Shown here piece by piece: positions 12,464 through 23,887 of a DNA stretch of 64,000 nt. Source of the DNA: Kofleriaceae bacterium (GTDB lineage: Bacteria > Myxococcota_A > Polyangia > Haliangiales > Haliangiaceae); contig JACKDR010000016.1 in assembly GCA_020633495.1 (NCBI GenBank), positions 124,001 to 188,000 on the forward strand. The letters are read 5' to 3'. A program made the position numbers and the translations under genes. How positions within the stretch are numbered: position 1 is the stretch's first letter; the number at the start of each line of letters is the position of its first letter. A model generated the notes under the pieces. That model was not told the origin of the DNA. It worked only from the letters and a program-made list of their open reading frames with translations, and ran no database searches.

Positions 12464-12853
12464 TCAGTACAGCTCGCCCTGGTCCTTGACGCGGCTGATC
12501 ATCGCGTCGAGGTGGGCGCGGCTGGTGTCGTCGCACTCGATGATGCGGACGCCGAAGCCGGTCGGGTAGCGGTCCGACTCGGCGCTGCCGGGCTCGACCA
12601 CGCGCACCACCACGACCTTGCAGGTCACGAACTCGTCGTAGTCGTAGAGCTCGAGCTGCAGGGTCGAACCGACCTTGAACGGGTAGATGTGCGCGACCCG
12701 CGTGTACAGGAAGACGCCGCTCGCCGACAGGTCGCGGGTGCGGAAGACGAACTCCTGATCGCCCGCTCCCGACACCTTCACGAAGGCCTCGACCTTGACG
12801 CGCTCGGCGTCGCGTTGCTGGGGCTGGTCGGCGTCGCTCACCCCGTCGAGCAT
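12464..12853 (-). CDS. PilZ domain protein
   Basis: The protein is 129 residues from the ATG at 12853. It is a single PilZ domain: RDAER gives the RxxxR half of the c-di-GMP-binding motif, and RDLSASGVFLYT gives the D-x-S-x-x-G half. These are followed by the beta-barrel strands (GSTLQLELYDYDEFVTCKVVVVRVVE) and a C-terminal helix (RAHLDAMISRVKDQ). Both binding motifs are present, so c-di-GMP binding is likely. It is divergent from the zinc-ribbon/TPR gene with about 100 bases between the starts. In myxobacteria such stand-alone PilZ proteins are often linked to motility or envelope regulation, but the target here is unknown. Confidence 0.88.
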   Translation of the reverse strand: MLDGVSDADQPQQRDAERVKVEAFVKVSGAGDQEFVFRTRDLSASGVFLYTRVAHIYPFKVGSTLQLELYDYDEFVTCKVVVVRVVEPGSAESDRYPTGFGVRIIECDDTSRAHLDAMISRVKDQGELY

Positions 12854-12955
12854 ATCAGGATCCGCCGGGTTTCCGGGGACCTCGCGCGCTCGACCCGTCG
12901 GGGGCGGGTGGTGACTTCGGGGAGGCGCCGTGCTACGAACCCAAGCTAGGTCCAC

Positions 12956-15649
12956 ATGGACGTCCGCTGTGAAAAGTGCCAGACGGAGTACGAGCTGGAC
13001 GAGAGTCGGCTCAAGCCCGGGGGCGTCACGGTCAAGTGCACCAACTGCGGGCACATGTTCAAGATCCGCAAGCGCGCCCAGACCAACGTGGGCATGCCGG
13101 CGATCGGGGCGGGAGGTGGTGGCGCGTCGTCGGGCGTGCCGCGACCGCAGACCCAGACCGGCATCCCCGGCTCGGGGCCGGCGGGTGATCGGGTCTGGCT
13201 GATCCGCATGCCCAACGGCGAGCAGCGCAGCTGTCGCGAGCTCGCCACCCTGCAGCAGTGGATCATCAGCGGCTCGGTCAGCCGCGAGGCGATGATCTCG
13301 CGCACCGGCAAGACCTGGAAGCAGCTCGGCGACATCCCCGAGCTGGCGCAGTTCTTCGACGTCGCCGAGGAGGCGCGCGAGCGCCGCACGACGTCGCCCC
13401 AGGCCGCGGCGCCCGCCGCGCCGGCCACGCCGCGCGCGCCGGTGGCCGAGGTCAAGCAGACCATGCTCGGCGTCGGCACCAGCGCCGCGCCCGCGGCGCC
13501 GCCCAAGCGTCGCCCCGCGACCCAGCCGCCGCCGCCGCCCAAGGTGCTGGCGCGCGCCACCGGCCCCGACGATCCGATCCTCGGCGGCGGAGGCAAGCGG
13601 CCGGCCAACGACGACACCCCGGTCCGTGCCGTCAGCAAGCGCGGCGAGCCGACCGCCGCGGCCAGCGCCGCCGCGGTGACCACCGTGCTGGGCCCGACCG
13701 CGGCCGCGCCGCCGCCGGTGCCCGCCACGCCGCCGCCGGTGCCCGCCGCGCCCAGGCTGCCCGCGCAGCCGCCGGCCGCCGCCGCCGGCCCCAGCGGAGG
13801 CGCCGCCGCCGACGACGGCACGCGCCGCACCGGCGCGTGGGCGGCCGACGACGTCCGCATCGAGTCGACCAGCGTGCCGTTCCACGGCGCGGTCAAGGGC
13901 CACGGCGAGGCCGACGAAGGCTTCGGCGGCGCGATCCGCCCGGTGCCGACCCACGACGTCGCGTTCGCGGGATCGCTCGGTCGCGCGCCCGCGCTGTCGC
14001 AGCCGCCGCCGCTGACCTTCGACGACGACGAGCCGCTGATGCCGCGTCGCGCCGGCGGCGGCGTCGGCAAGTGGATCGCGCTGGCGTCGCTGGTGCTGAT
14101 CGCCGGCGCCGCGTTCGCGATCTACTGGACCGTGCTGCGCGACAAGGGCCACGCCGATGGCGCGCCCGCGGTCGCGACCACCCCCGGTGACGGCGGCGTC
14201 GCGGTCGCGGCCACCGACGCCGGCGTGACCACCCCGGGGCCCGGGCCCGAGCAGCCGCCGGCCGCGGACGATCCGCTGGCCGCCGCGCGCGCCGAGCTGG
14301 CCACCGACACCGAGGCCCGGCTCGCGCAGGCCGCCAAGGATCTGGCCGCGGGCGACCAGACCCCGGCGACGCTGGGCATGCAGGCCCGCCTCCTCACGTC
14401 GATCGCCGAGAGCCTGGACGAGCAGGCCGAGCTCACTGCCAGGAAGAAGGACGCCGACAAGCTCGAGAAGGCGTCGCGGCAGCACGTCCTCGACGCCCTC
14501 AAGCTGGCGCAGAAGGCGGTCGCGACCGGCGCCGACGAGCCGATGGCGCAGGTCGCGATGGCCGACGTGCTGCGGCTGCAGGGCAAGTCGGCCAAGGAGG
14601 TGCAGAAGTACCTCGGCCGCGCCCTCGAGCTGGCGCCCGCCGAGCGCGAGGCCCAGCTGGTCGCCGCGCTGCTCGCGGTCCGCGACAAGAAGCGCGACGA
14701 CGCGCGCGCGATCCTGACCAAGCTCGACGGCGGCGAGGGCTCGCTCGAGGCCACCGGCGACGTCCGCGCCCGCTGGCAGCTGGCGCGGCTGGCGCTCGAC
14801 GCCGGCGACGCGCCGGGCGCGCAGAAGGCCGCCGAGGACGTCCTCGCGGTCGCGCCGGACCACGCCGGCGCGCAGGCCATGCTGGCCAAGCTGCGCGAGG
14901 CGGTGGTCACCAGCGATCCGATGCCGCCCGAGGACGGCGGCGGGTCGTCGAACGGGTCGTCGTCGGGCGGGTCGTCGTCGTCGTCGGGCGGGTCGTCGTC
15001 GTCGGGCGGGTCGTCGTCGTCGGGCGGGTCGTCGTCGGGCGGGTCGTCGTCGAGCGACGCCGACAACTACGACAAGCTGCTCGCCAAGGCCAACCAGCTC
15101 GCCGAGATGAGCTGCGCGCAGGCGATGCCGTACTACGAGAAGGCGCTGGCGCTGAAGCCGGGCGGCGTCGAGGCGCTGACCGGCGCCGGCTACTGCCACA
15201 TCGACGCCAAGCAGTTCGCGAGCGCGCACTCCAAGTTCCGCACCGCGCTCGCCATCTCGCGCAAGTACGAGCCCGCGCTGTGGGGCATCGCCGAGGCCTA
15301 CCAGCAGCAGGGGCTCAAGGACAAGGCGATCGAGGCCTACCGCGCCTACCTGGAGGTCTATCCGGGCAAGGACAAGGCCATCAAGCAGATCGAGCGCCTG
15401 GGCGGCACCGTCGACGGCGGCGGCTCGTCGTCGGGCGGCGGCTCGTCGTCGGGCAGCGGTTCGTCGTCGTCGGGCAGCGGCGGCTCGCCGTCGGGTGGCG
15501 GCGCCGAGCCCGCGGGTGGCGGCGGTGGCGCCGAGCCTGCAGGGCGGCGGCGGCGGCGCCGAGCCGGCGGGCGGCGGCGGTGGCGCCGAGCCTGCGGGCG
15601 GCGGCGACAGCGCGAGCGACGGCGCCAGCGACGATCCGGCCACCGGTAA
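12956..15649 (+). CDS. Zinc-ribbon, GYF-like, single-pass membrane protein with TPR repeats
   Basis: The protein is about 897 residues as read. Residues 1-40 are an MJ0042-type zinc ribbon with Cys5, Cys8, Cys28 and Cys31. Residues 80-140 resemble a GYF/DUF4339 module (WLIRMPNGEQRSCRELAT ... WKQLGDIPELAQFF). A long Ala/Pro-rich cytoplasmic linker follows, then one membrane helix at about 371-394 (IALASLVLIAGAAFAIYW), then TPR-like helices split by a Ser/Gly linker. The last residues turn Arg-rich because of an extra A at 15541. Without that A the frame would continue as Gly-rich AEPAG repeats and stop at 15653. Probably an envelope scaffold; this architecture is frequent in myxobacteria. Confidence 0.85.
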   Translation: MDVRCEKCQTEYELDESRLKPGGVTVKCTNCGHMFKIRKRAQTNVGMPAIGAGGGGASSGVPRPQTQTGIPGSGPAGDRVWLIRMPNGEQRSCRELATLQQWIISGSVSREAMISRTGKTWKQLGDIPELAQFFDVAEEARERRTTSPQAAAPAAPATPRAPVAEVKQTMLGVGTSAAPAAPPKRRPATQPPPPPKVLARATGPDDPILGGGGKRPANDDTPVRAVSKRGEPTAAASAAAVTTVLGPTAAAPPPVPATPPPVPAAPRLPAQPPAAAAGPSGGAAADDGTRRTGAWAADDVRIESTSVPFHGAVKGHGEADEGFGGAIRPVPTHDVAFAGSLGRAPALSQPPPLTFDDDEPLMPRRAGGGVGKWIALASLVLIAGAAFAIYWTVLRDKGHADGAPAVATTPGDGGVAVAATDAGVTTPGPGPEQPPAADDPLAAARAELATDTEARLAQAAKDLAAGDQTPATLGMQARLLTSIAESLDEQAELTARKKDADKLEKASRQHVLDALKLAQKAVATGADEPMAQVAMADVLRLQGKSAKEVQKYLGRALELAPAEREAQLVAALLAVRDKKRDDARAILTKLDGGEGSLEATGDVRARWQLARLALDAGDAPGAQKAAEDVLAVAPDHAGAQAMLAKLREAVVTSDPMPPEDGGGSSNGSSSGGSSSSSGGSSSSGGSSSSGGSSSGGSSSSDADNYDKLLAKANQLAEMSCAQAMPYYEKALALKPGGVEALTGAGYCHIDAKQFASAHSKFRTALAISRKYEPALWGIAEAYQQQGLKDKAIEAYRAYLEVYPGKDKAIKQIERLGGTVDGGGSSSGGGSSSGSGSSSSGSGGSPSGGGAEPAGGGGGAEPAGRRRRRRAGGRRRWRRACGRRRQRERRRQRRSGHR
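14936..15055 (+). repeat. Low-complexity Ser/Gly-coding tandem repeat
   Basis: About 115 bases of imperfect repeats of GGGTCGTCGTCGTCGGGC encode GGSSSS-type units within the zinc-ribbon/TPR protein, between its two TPR blocks. The unit varies between two and five TCG codons, as expected from replication slippage. A related Gly/Ser/Pro-rich tract occupies about 15416-15640 at the end of the same gene. Both likely act as flexible periplasmic linkers. Confidence 0.8.
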
Positions 15650-15685
15650 CTGATCGCGCCCGGGCGCGACGGCAAGGAGATTGGG

Positions 15686-17644
15686 ATGACGAACGTGCGC
15701 GCGTTCCTCGCCGTGGCGGTGCTCGCCGCGGCGGTCGCGGCCTGCAAGGGCTCCTCCGACAGCAACGGCAGCAAGGGCGGCAGCGGCAGCGCCGCCGGCA
15801 GCGACGACGACGACGGCAGCGGCGGCGGCGGCGGCTTCGGCGGGCTCGGCGGCCTCGGCGCCGATCCGATGCAGCTGCTCAAGCAGATCGGTGACAGCCT
15901 CGGCCAGCCGGGGCCGTTCGAGGCCCCCGACTCGTCGCCCGGCTACGCCGCCGACGCCGCGCACTGGGCGGTGGTCGAGCTGTCGGGCAAGCTGGTCGAG
16001 CTCGAGGGCTACGACTTCGGCGCCGGCAGCCTGATCGGCGGCCGCGGCCCCAGCGGCGTCGAGCTGCGCACGCTGACCACGCGGCTGCGCGCGCTCGGCC
16101 AGGATCCCAACGTCAGCGGCCTGCTGCTGCGCGTCGACGGGCTGGCCGGATCGCTGCCCGACGTCATGGAGCTGCGCGCCGCGCTCGCCGACGTCCGCGC
16201 CGCCGGCAAGAAGGTCGCGTGCCACACCGAGGCCGCGTCCAACGCCGAGTACCTGGTGCTCGCCGCGTGCGACACCGTCGGCGTCGCGCCGCTGGGCGAG
16301 ATCGTCATCACCGGCCCGGCGGCGATGCCGATCCACCTCAAGGGCCTGCTCGACGACCTCGGCGTCACCGCCGACTTCCTGCACGTCGGCGCCTACAAGG
16401 GCGCCGCCGAGCCGCTGACCCGCGACGCGCCGTCGGCGGAGATGCGCGAGACCCTCGACGGCATCCTCGACCGCGCCTACGCCACGATGGTCGACACGAT
16501 CGCGACCAGCCGCGGCCTGGCACCCGACAAGGTCAAGGCGCTGATCGACGAGGCCATGTTCCCCGCCGAGCACGCGCTCGCCGCGGGCCTCGTCGATCAG
16601 GTCGCGCCGTTCGAGGCCTTCCGCGACGCCGTCGTCGGCGACGCGCCGTGGCACCGCGAGCCCGTCGAGGCCAAGGACGCGCCCATGGCGGCGGCGTTCA
16701 AGGTCATGCGGTTCCTCGGCGCGATGCCGGCCGGGCGCACCCACGGGCCCCACGTCGCGCTGGTCTACGCGGTCGGCAACGTCGTCGACGGCGGCGGCGA
16801 CGGCACGATCGGCGCCCGCCAGGAGATCGCGTCGCACACGATGGTCGCGGCGCTGCGCACGCTGGCCGCCGACGACGACGTCAAGGCGGTGGTCCTGCGC
16901 ATCGACTCCGGCGGCGGCAGCGCGCTGGCCTCGGAGCTGATCTGGCAGGAGGTGTCGGCGATGGCCGGCAAGAAGCCGGTCGTGGTGTCGATGAGCGACG
17001 TCGCGGCGTCGGGCGGCTACTACATCGCGTGCGGCGCGACCAAGATCTTCGCGATGCCCGACACGCTGACCGGATCGATCGGCGTGGTCGGCGGCAAGCT
17101 GGCGCCCGGCGGCGCGCTGGCCAAGATCGGCATCAAGACCTACCCGATGGGGCGCGGCAAGCGGGCGACGATGATGGCGAGCATGAACCCGTGGACCGCC
17201 GACGAGCGCGCCGCGGTGCAGACCTCGATGGAGGAGGTCTACGGCACGTTCGTGGCGCGGGTCGCCGCCGGCCGCAAGCTCGACCTCGAGGCGGTCAAGA
17301 AGATCGCCCAGGGCCGGGTGTGGACCGGCGAGACCGCCAAGCAGCTGGGGCTGATCGACGAGCTCGGCGGCCTCGACGCCGCGCTCGCCGAGGCCGAGAA
17401 GCTCGGCGGCGTCGCCCCGGGCGGCGTGGTCGAGGCCTACCCGTCGGCGCCGACCCTGCGCGACTTCGTCGCCAGCTTCGGCGGCGTGTCCATGCCGTGG
17501 GGCCTCGACGGCGCGGTCGTGCGCATCGCCCGCGAGATCTCGCCGGCCGCGGCCGAGGTGACCGAGCGGACCCTGCAGCAGCTGCTGCTGATCGGGCAGG
17601 CGCGGGTGGCCACGGTCGCGCTGTGGCCGGTGGTCATGCCGTAG
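15686..17644 (+). CDS. sppA: Signal peptide peptidase SppA (long form), lipoprotein
   Basis: The protein is 652 residues. A lipoprotein signal (AVLAAAVAAC, Cys20) leads into a Ser/Gly/Asp-rich linker and then two tandem ClpP-like (S49) domains, as in the 67-kDa E. coli-type SppA. The general-base Lys is expected in the first domain and is visible as K238 (VGAYKGAAEPLTRDAPS). The nucleophile Ser is in the second domain as S442 (SDVAASGGYYIACGA). Family members are membrane-bound and degrade cleaved signal peptides. Lipid anchoring instead of a membrane helix is a variation on E. coli SppA. It follows the zinc-ribbon/TPR gene with an AGGAGA-like ribosome site. Confidence 0.9.
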   Translation: MTNVRAFLAVAVLAAAVAACKGSSDSNGSKGGSGSAAGSDDDDGSGGGGGFGGLGGLGADPMQLLKQIGDSLGQPGPFEAPDSSPGYAADAAHWAVVELSGKLVELEGYDFGAGSLIGGRGPSGVELRTLTTRLRALGQDPNVSGLLLRVDGLAGSLPDVMELRAALADVRAAGKKVACHTEAASNAEYLVLAACDTVGVAPLGEIVITGPAAMPIHLKGLLDDLGVTADFLHVGAYKGAAEPLTRDAPSAEMRETLDGILDRAYATMVDTIATSRGLAPDKVKALIDEAMFPAEHALAAGLVDQVAPFEAFRDAVVGDAPWHREPVEAKDAPMAAAFKVMRFLGAMPAGRTHGPHVALVYAVGNVVDGGGDGTIGARQEIASHTMVAALRTLAADDDVKAVVLRIDSGGGSALASELIWQEVSAMAGKKPVVVSMSDVAASGGYYIACGATKIFAMPDTLTGSIGVVGGKLAPGGALAKIGIKTYPMGRGKRATMMASMNPWTADERAAVQTSMEEVYGTFVARVAAGRKLDLEAVKKIAQGRVWTGETAKQLGLIDELGGLDAALAEAEKLGGVAPGGVVEAYPSAPTLRDFVASFGGVSMPWGLDGAVVRIAREISPAAAEVTERTLQQLLLIGQARVATVALWPVVMP

Positions 17645-17863
17645 CGAGGTGGCGCGGTCGCGCGCCGCGCGGCGCGGCCGCGTGACGTTCGGCGCGGGGC
17701 GTGCTCTGTCCAGCCATGCGCCAGCGGGTCACCGACCGCGTCCACGCACCCAGGCCTCGCCCCGGGAGCGCCGGGTCCGCCACCAGCGTGTTCACGAGCA
17801 CGACCGGGCCGCGGCGAGCAGCACGGTCACGAACGATCTGGCATCGTCTCCTCACACCGAGGG

Positions 17864-20344
<2,481 letters not shown>

Positions 20345-20479
20345 CCGCGCGCGGCGGGCTCGGACGCCACGAAGGCGCGCCCGGACACCCGCGCGCGCTT
20401 GGCGCGCGACCGTCCTCGCGGCGATGGTGGTCGTCGATGCGCGGTAACGCGGGCGAGCATGCGGGGTCTACCGGGCGTC

Positions 20480-21322
20480 ATGAATGGACACATGCTCCCG
20501 TCCGGGGTCCCACGCCACGCCACGCCGCGCGCGTTCGCGGCGTCGACCGGCGACGCGATCCACGTCGGCCGCGGCGTGCTGACCTGGCGGCTCGACGGCC
20601 TCGAGGGGGTGACCGTGTGGGGGCGGGTGTCGCGGGTCGTCGCCGAGGCGGCGCTCGCGCCGCTGACCCAGCACGCGCACGCCCGGATCCCGACGCCGGC
20701 CGCGGCGGTGACCGATCTCAGCCGGGTCACCGAGGTCGAGCCCGACGCCTACGCGCTGCTGCACGACCGGCTGCTGCGGCTGTTCGCCGACGTCGCGCCC
20801 AAGCTGCACGAGCACGTGATCGTGACCCCGCGGGGCCTGCTCGGCGCCGCGACCGTCGGCCTGGCGTCCGCGACCGCGCGGCATCGCTGGCGCGTCGTGC
20901 CCGATCTGCCGGCGGCGCTCGCGGCGGTCGGGCACCAGGCCCTGGCGCCGCGGATCGCCGAGCTGGTCGCGCGGTGCCTCGCCGAGGAGCAGGTCCTGTC
21001 GCAGATCCGGGCGTGCGTGGTGGTCGACCGCCCGGTCGGGGTCGCGGACGTGGCGCGCCGGCTCGGCACCTCGTCGCGCGTCCTGCAGCGCCGGCTCGCC
21101 GCGCTCGGCACGTCGTTCCGCGAGGTCCGCGACGAGGCGCGGCTCCACGTCGCCCGGGCCCTGCTGGTCCACAGCGACGACAAGGTGGAGGTCATCGGCG
21201 CGAGCATCGGCTGCGCCACGCTGTCGGGCTTCGTCCGCCTGTTCCGTCGGCACCACGGGGAGACGCCGACCGCCTACCGCCGCCGGATCCGTGGGACGGC
21301 GCCCTACTCGGAAGGACGCTGA
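20480..21322 (+). CDS. AraC-family transcriptional regulator
   Basis: The protein is 280 residues from the ATG at 20480. The frame is open from 20399, but the upstream part is Arg-rich and unlike a protein. The C-terminal 100 residues are an AraC-type double helix-turn-helix: first helix pair GVADVARRLGTSSRVLQRRLAAL, second around VIGASIGCATLSGFVRLFRRHHGETPTAYR, the usual F-x-R-x-F-K-x-x-x-G-x-x-P-x-x-Y-R variant. The N-terminal part (VTVWGRVSRVV ... ATARHRWRVVPDLPAALAAVG) is unassigned and may sense a ligand or partner. It ends 67 bases before the first ADYC lipoprotein gene and could control it, though no operator is evident. Confidence 0.9.
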   Translation: MNGHMLPSGVPRHATPRAFAASTGDAIHVGRGVLTWRLDGLEGVTVWGRVSRVVAEAALAPLTQHAHARIPTPAAAVTDLSRVTEVEPDAYALLHDRLLRLFADVAPKLHEHVIVTPRGLLGAATVGLASATARHRWRVVPDLPAALAAVGHQALAPRIAELVARCLAEEQVLSQIRACVVVDRPVGVADVARRLGTSSRVLQRRLAALGTSFREVRDEARLHVARALLVHSDDKVEVIGASIGCATLSGFVRLFRRHHGETPTAYRRRIRGTAPYSEGR

Positions 21323-21389
21323 GGTGAACGCAACCGAAAAAGATGGCAAGGCCCGTCACGTTGGCGCCGCGACTCACTCTATCCGGGTG

Positions 21390-22466
21390 ATGAAGCCGAT
21401 CCACTGCTCGCTCCTGGTGGCTGCCCTCGCTCCCGCGTGCGTCGCCTCCGATCTCGGGGATCCGTCGACGTCGACCACGACGGCCGCGGTCGGCCTCCCC
21501 GGCGGTGGCGGCAAGGGCTACGGCGACGGCACGAACTGCCCGTCGTGGGGGTGCGGCACCAACTCGCCGGTGATCGGCCCGTGGAACTTCCACGAGCTGG
21601 ACGTCGACGGCGAGGCCAACGCCGCCGGCCTGAAGCTGGTCGCCATGGTGCTGAACGGCAACGCGTACCGTCCCGAGGTGGTCGGCGCCGAGCTGATCGG
21701 GCACTCGCTCGACGAGCAGAGCTACCCATCCCGGTACGGCGTCGATCTCGCCGGCGCCACGCTGCGCGTCGAGGCGCCCGACGGGACCTACGACATCCGG
21801 ATCGCCGCGGTCGAGTACGTGACCCGGTACTGGGTCGGCTCGCCGGACCTGAACTACACCTACGAGCTCGAGTACACCGGCCCCGATCAGATGGACTACC
21901 AGCCGGTGTGCCACAACCCGCCGGTCCGGTCCGGGGCGTTCCCTCACGCGCTCGGCGCGCTGCTGTTCACCGGTGATCGCTACGACGCCGCGCGCAAGCT
22001 GGTGATCTCGTCGGAGCCCGACGAGACCCGCGGCTGGTTCAACATCGCGTGCGCCGGCAGCGCGCTGGGCAAGCTGCACCTCAACCGCCACACCACCGCG
22101 GGCTCGACCAGCGACGACAAGTCGACGCGGGAGCAGCGCCAGAGCATGCTCAAGATGTTCGTGTCCGACGTCTGCGGCACCGGCCGCCCGTTCACGCACG
22201 CGGGCGAGCCGCTGCACTACGAGAACGCCGACGGCTGGATGACGCTCGACGGCACCGAGGCCAGCTACGAGGCGCTGTGGGACGCCGACGGCGCGCTCTG
22301 CCTCGACGAGCACCGCCTCGAGGCCGACCCGGACTACCCCGACATCCGCAAGCAGATCGACGAGGAGTGCGAGCTCGTCGGCCACGAGCTGCGGCCCTGC
22401 GACGAGCTCGACGGCTTCCCCGACGCCTGGCAGAAGCTCGCGTACCTGCTGAGCGCGAACCCCTGA
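21390..22466 (+). CDS. ADYC-like lipoprotein (first of a tandem pair)
   Basis: The protein is 358 residues from the ATG at 21390, which begins a lipoprotein signal (lipobox ALAPAC, Cys17); the frame is open upstream but lacks sense there. After a Ser/Thr/Gly linker come TNCPSWGCGTNSPVIGPWNF and HSLDEQSYPSRYG, and a C-terminal core with WFNIACAGSALGKLHLNRHT and SMLKMFVSDVCGTGRPFT. From memory these match the ADYC domain of myxobacterial surface proteins, with SDVC where the name-giving motif would be ADYC. Many paired Cys suggest disulphides. Function is unknown. The next gene is a close paralogue. Confidence 0.75.
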   Translation: MKPIHCSLLVAALAPACVASDLGDPSTSTTTAAVGLPGGGGKGYGDGTNCPSWGCGTNSPVIGPWNFHELDVDGEANAAGLKLVAMVLNGNAYRPEVVGAELIGHSLDEQSYPSRYGVDLAGATLRVEAPDGTYDIRIAAVEYVTRYWVGSPDLNYTYELEYTGPDQMDYQPVCHNPPVRSGAFPHALGALLFTGDRYDAARKLVISSEPDETRGWFNIACAGSALGKLHLNRHTTAGSTSDDKSTREQRQSMLKMFVSDVCGTGRPFTHAGEPLHYENADGWMTLDGTEASYEALWDADGALCLDEHRLEADPDYPDIRKQIDEECELVGHELRPCDELDGFPDAWQKLAYLLSANP

Positions 22467-22622
22467 GGCGCGCCCGCGCCAGCCTCGTGTGACGCCGCCG
22501 GCTCCGGCGGCGTTCGTGCGTTTCGGCGGGCGCACGCCGCGCCGGACGTGGTGAAACGTCGCGCGCCGCCGTGACGGCGAGGTCCCTCGTCACGGGCGTA
22601 CCGGCCACGCCTCCACCCGGCG

Positions 22623-23705
22623 ATGACGACGATCCGTTGCGCGCTCCTCCTCTCCTTGCTCGTACCCGCCTGCGTCGCGGCGGACCCGGGGGACGACCCG
22701 TCCACCGCGACCACCAGCGCCGCCGTGACCGCGCCGGGCGGCGGCGGCGGCGGCGGGACCGGCACCAACTGTCCGTGGTGGGGCTGCGGCTCCAACTCGC
22801 CGGTGATCGGCCCGTGGAACTTCCACGAGCTGGACGCCGACGGCGAGCCCAACGACGCCGGCCTCCAGCTCGTCGTCATGATCCGCAAGGGCCTCAAGTA
22901 CATGCCCGAGGTGATCGGCGCCGAGCTGGTGGGGCACTCCTTCGACGAGCAGAGCTACCCGTCGATCCGTGGCGCCAAGGTCGCCGGTGCGATCCTGGTG
23001 GTCGACGCGCCCGACGGGACCTACGAGCTCACGATCCATCGCGTCGCCCGGGTGACCCCGTACTGGGTCGGACCGTCGACGCTCAACTACACCTACGAGC
23101 TCGACTACCAGGGGCCCGACCAGGGCGACGTCCGGCCGGTGTGCGGCAACCCGCCGATCGAGGACAAGTCGTACCCCAACGCGCTCGGCGCGCTGCTGTT
23201 CGCGGGCGACCGGTACGATGCCAAGGCCAAGGCGGTGATCGCGACCGGCGTCGACGAGACCCGGGGCTGGTTCAACATCGCGTGCGCCGGCAGCGCCCTG
23301 GCCAAGCTGCACCTCAACCGTCACACCACGGCCGGCGAGGACGGCGCCTACGTCGCCAAGCGCCCGCAGCGCCAGGCGATGCTCAAGATGTTCGTGTCGG
23401 ACGTGTGCGGCACCGGCCAGCCGTTCACGGTGCCGGGCGAGCCGTTGCACTACCAGAACGCCACCAAGTGGATGAAGCTGGACGGCACCGAGACCAGCGA
23501 CGAGGCCCTGTGGACCGCCGACGGCGCGATCTGCCTCGACAAGCACCGGCTCGAGGCCAACCCCAGCCCGCTGTTCCCGACGATCCGGCAGGACATCGAG
23601 GACGCGTGCGCGCTCGCGGGCCACAAGCTGCCCACCTGCGCCGAGCTGGGCGTGCTGCCCGACCAGTGGCAGAAGCTCGCGTACCTGCTGAGCGCGAATC
23701 CCTGA
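22623..23705 (+). CDS. ADYC-like lipoprotein (second of a tandem pair)
   Basis: The protein is 360 residues with a lipoprotein signal (SLLVPAC, Cys17). It repeats the architecture of the preceding gene: NCPWWGCGSNSPVIGPWNFH, HSFDEQSYPSIRG, WFNIACAGSALAKLHLNRHT and MLKMFVSDVCGTGQPFTV, and both end with WQKLAYLLSANP. The DNA is also nearly identical at the ends (the last 30 bases differ once), so the pair arose by tandem duplication. Divergence is greatest in the linker after the signal and around the HTTAG loop. The 156-base spacer has no obvious terminator, so co-expression is plausible. Function is unknown. Confidence 0.75.
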   Translation: MTTIRCALLLSLLVPACVAADPGDDPSTATTSAAVTAPGGGGGGGTGTNCPWWGCGSNSPVIGPWNFHELDADGEPNDAGLQLVVMIRKGLKYMPEVIGAELVGHSFDEQSYPSIRGAKVAGAILVVDAPDGTYELTIHRVARVTPYWVGPSTLNYTYELDYQGPDQGDVRPVCGNPPIEDKSYPNALGALLFAGDRYDAKAKAVIATGVDETRGWFNIACAGSALAKLHLNRHTTAGEDGAYVAKRPQRQAMLKMFVSDVCGTGQPFTVPGEPLHYQNATKWMKLDGTETSDEALWTADGAICLDKHRLEANPSPLFPTIRQDIEDACALAGHKLPTCAELGVLPDQWQKLAYLLSANP

Positions 23706-23887
23706 CCGGCGCGTCGCGGCGTGACGCCGCGGTGCCGGCACCGGCGGTGTTGGTGCGTCCGGGCGGCGTCGCCCGACGCGCGGCTGTCGCGTCTGGAACC
23801 GTGCGTGGACGCCAGAGGCGAACCTCGGGCGTAACGATCGCCGCGGCTCGGGCTCGACCGCGTTGACCCCCAAGGGAGGAGCAACGC

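Noticed and set aside
14936..15055. Possible CRISPR-like repeats
   Set aside because: The repeats are contiguous codon repeats for Ser/Gly inside a gene, with no unique spacers. No cas genes and no other repeat arrays were seen in the window.
12464..16837. Minus-strand reading frame of 1457 codons antisense to the zinc-ribbon/TPR and sppA genes
   Set aside because: It is Arg/Ala/Gly-rich without any domain and lies antisense to clearly conserved proteins. Long open antisense frames are expected at this GC content. Only its 3' end (12464-12853) is a real PilZ gene.
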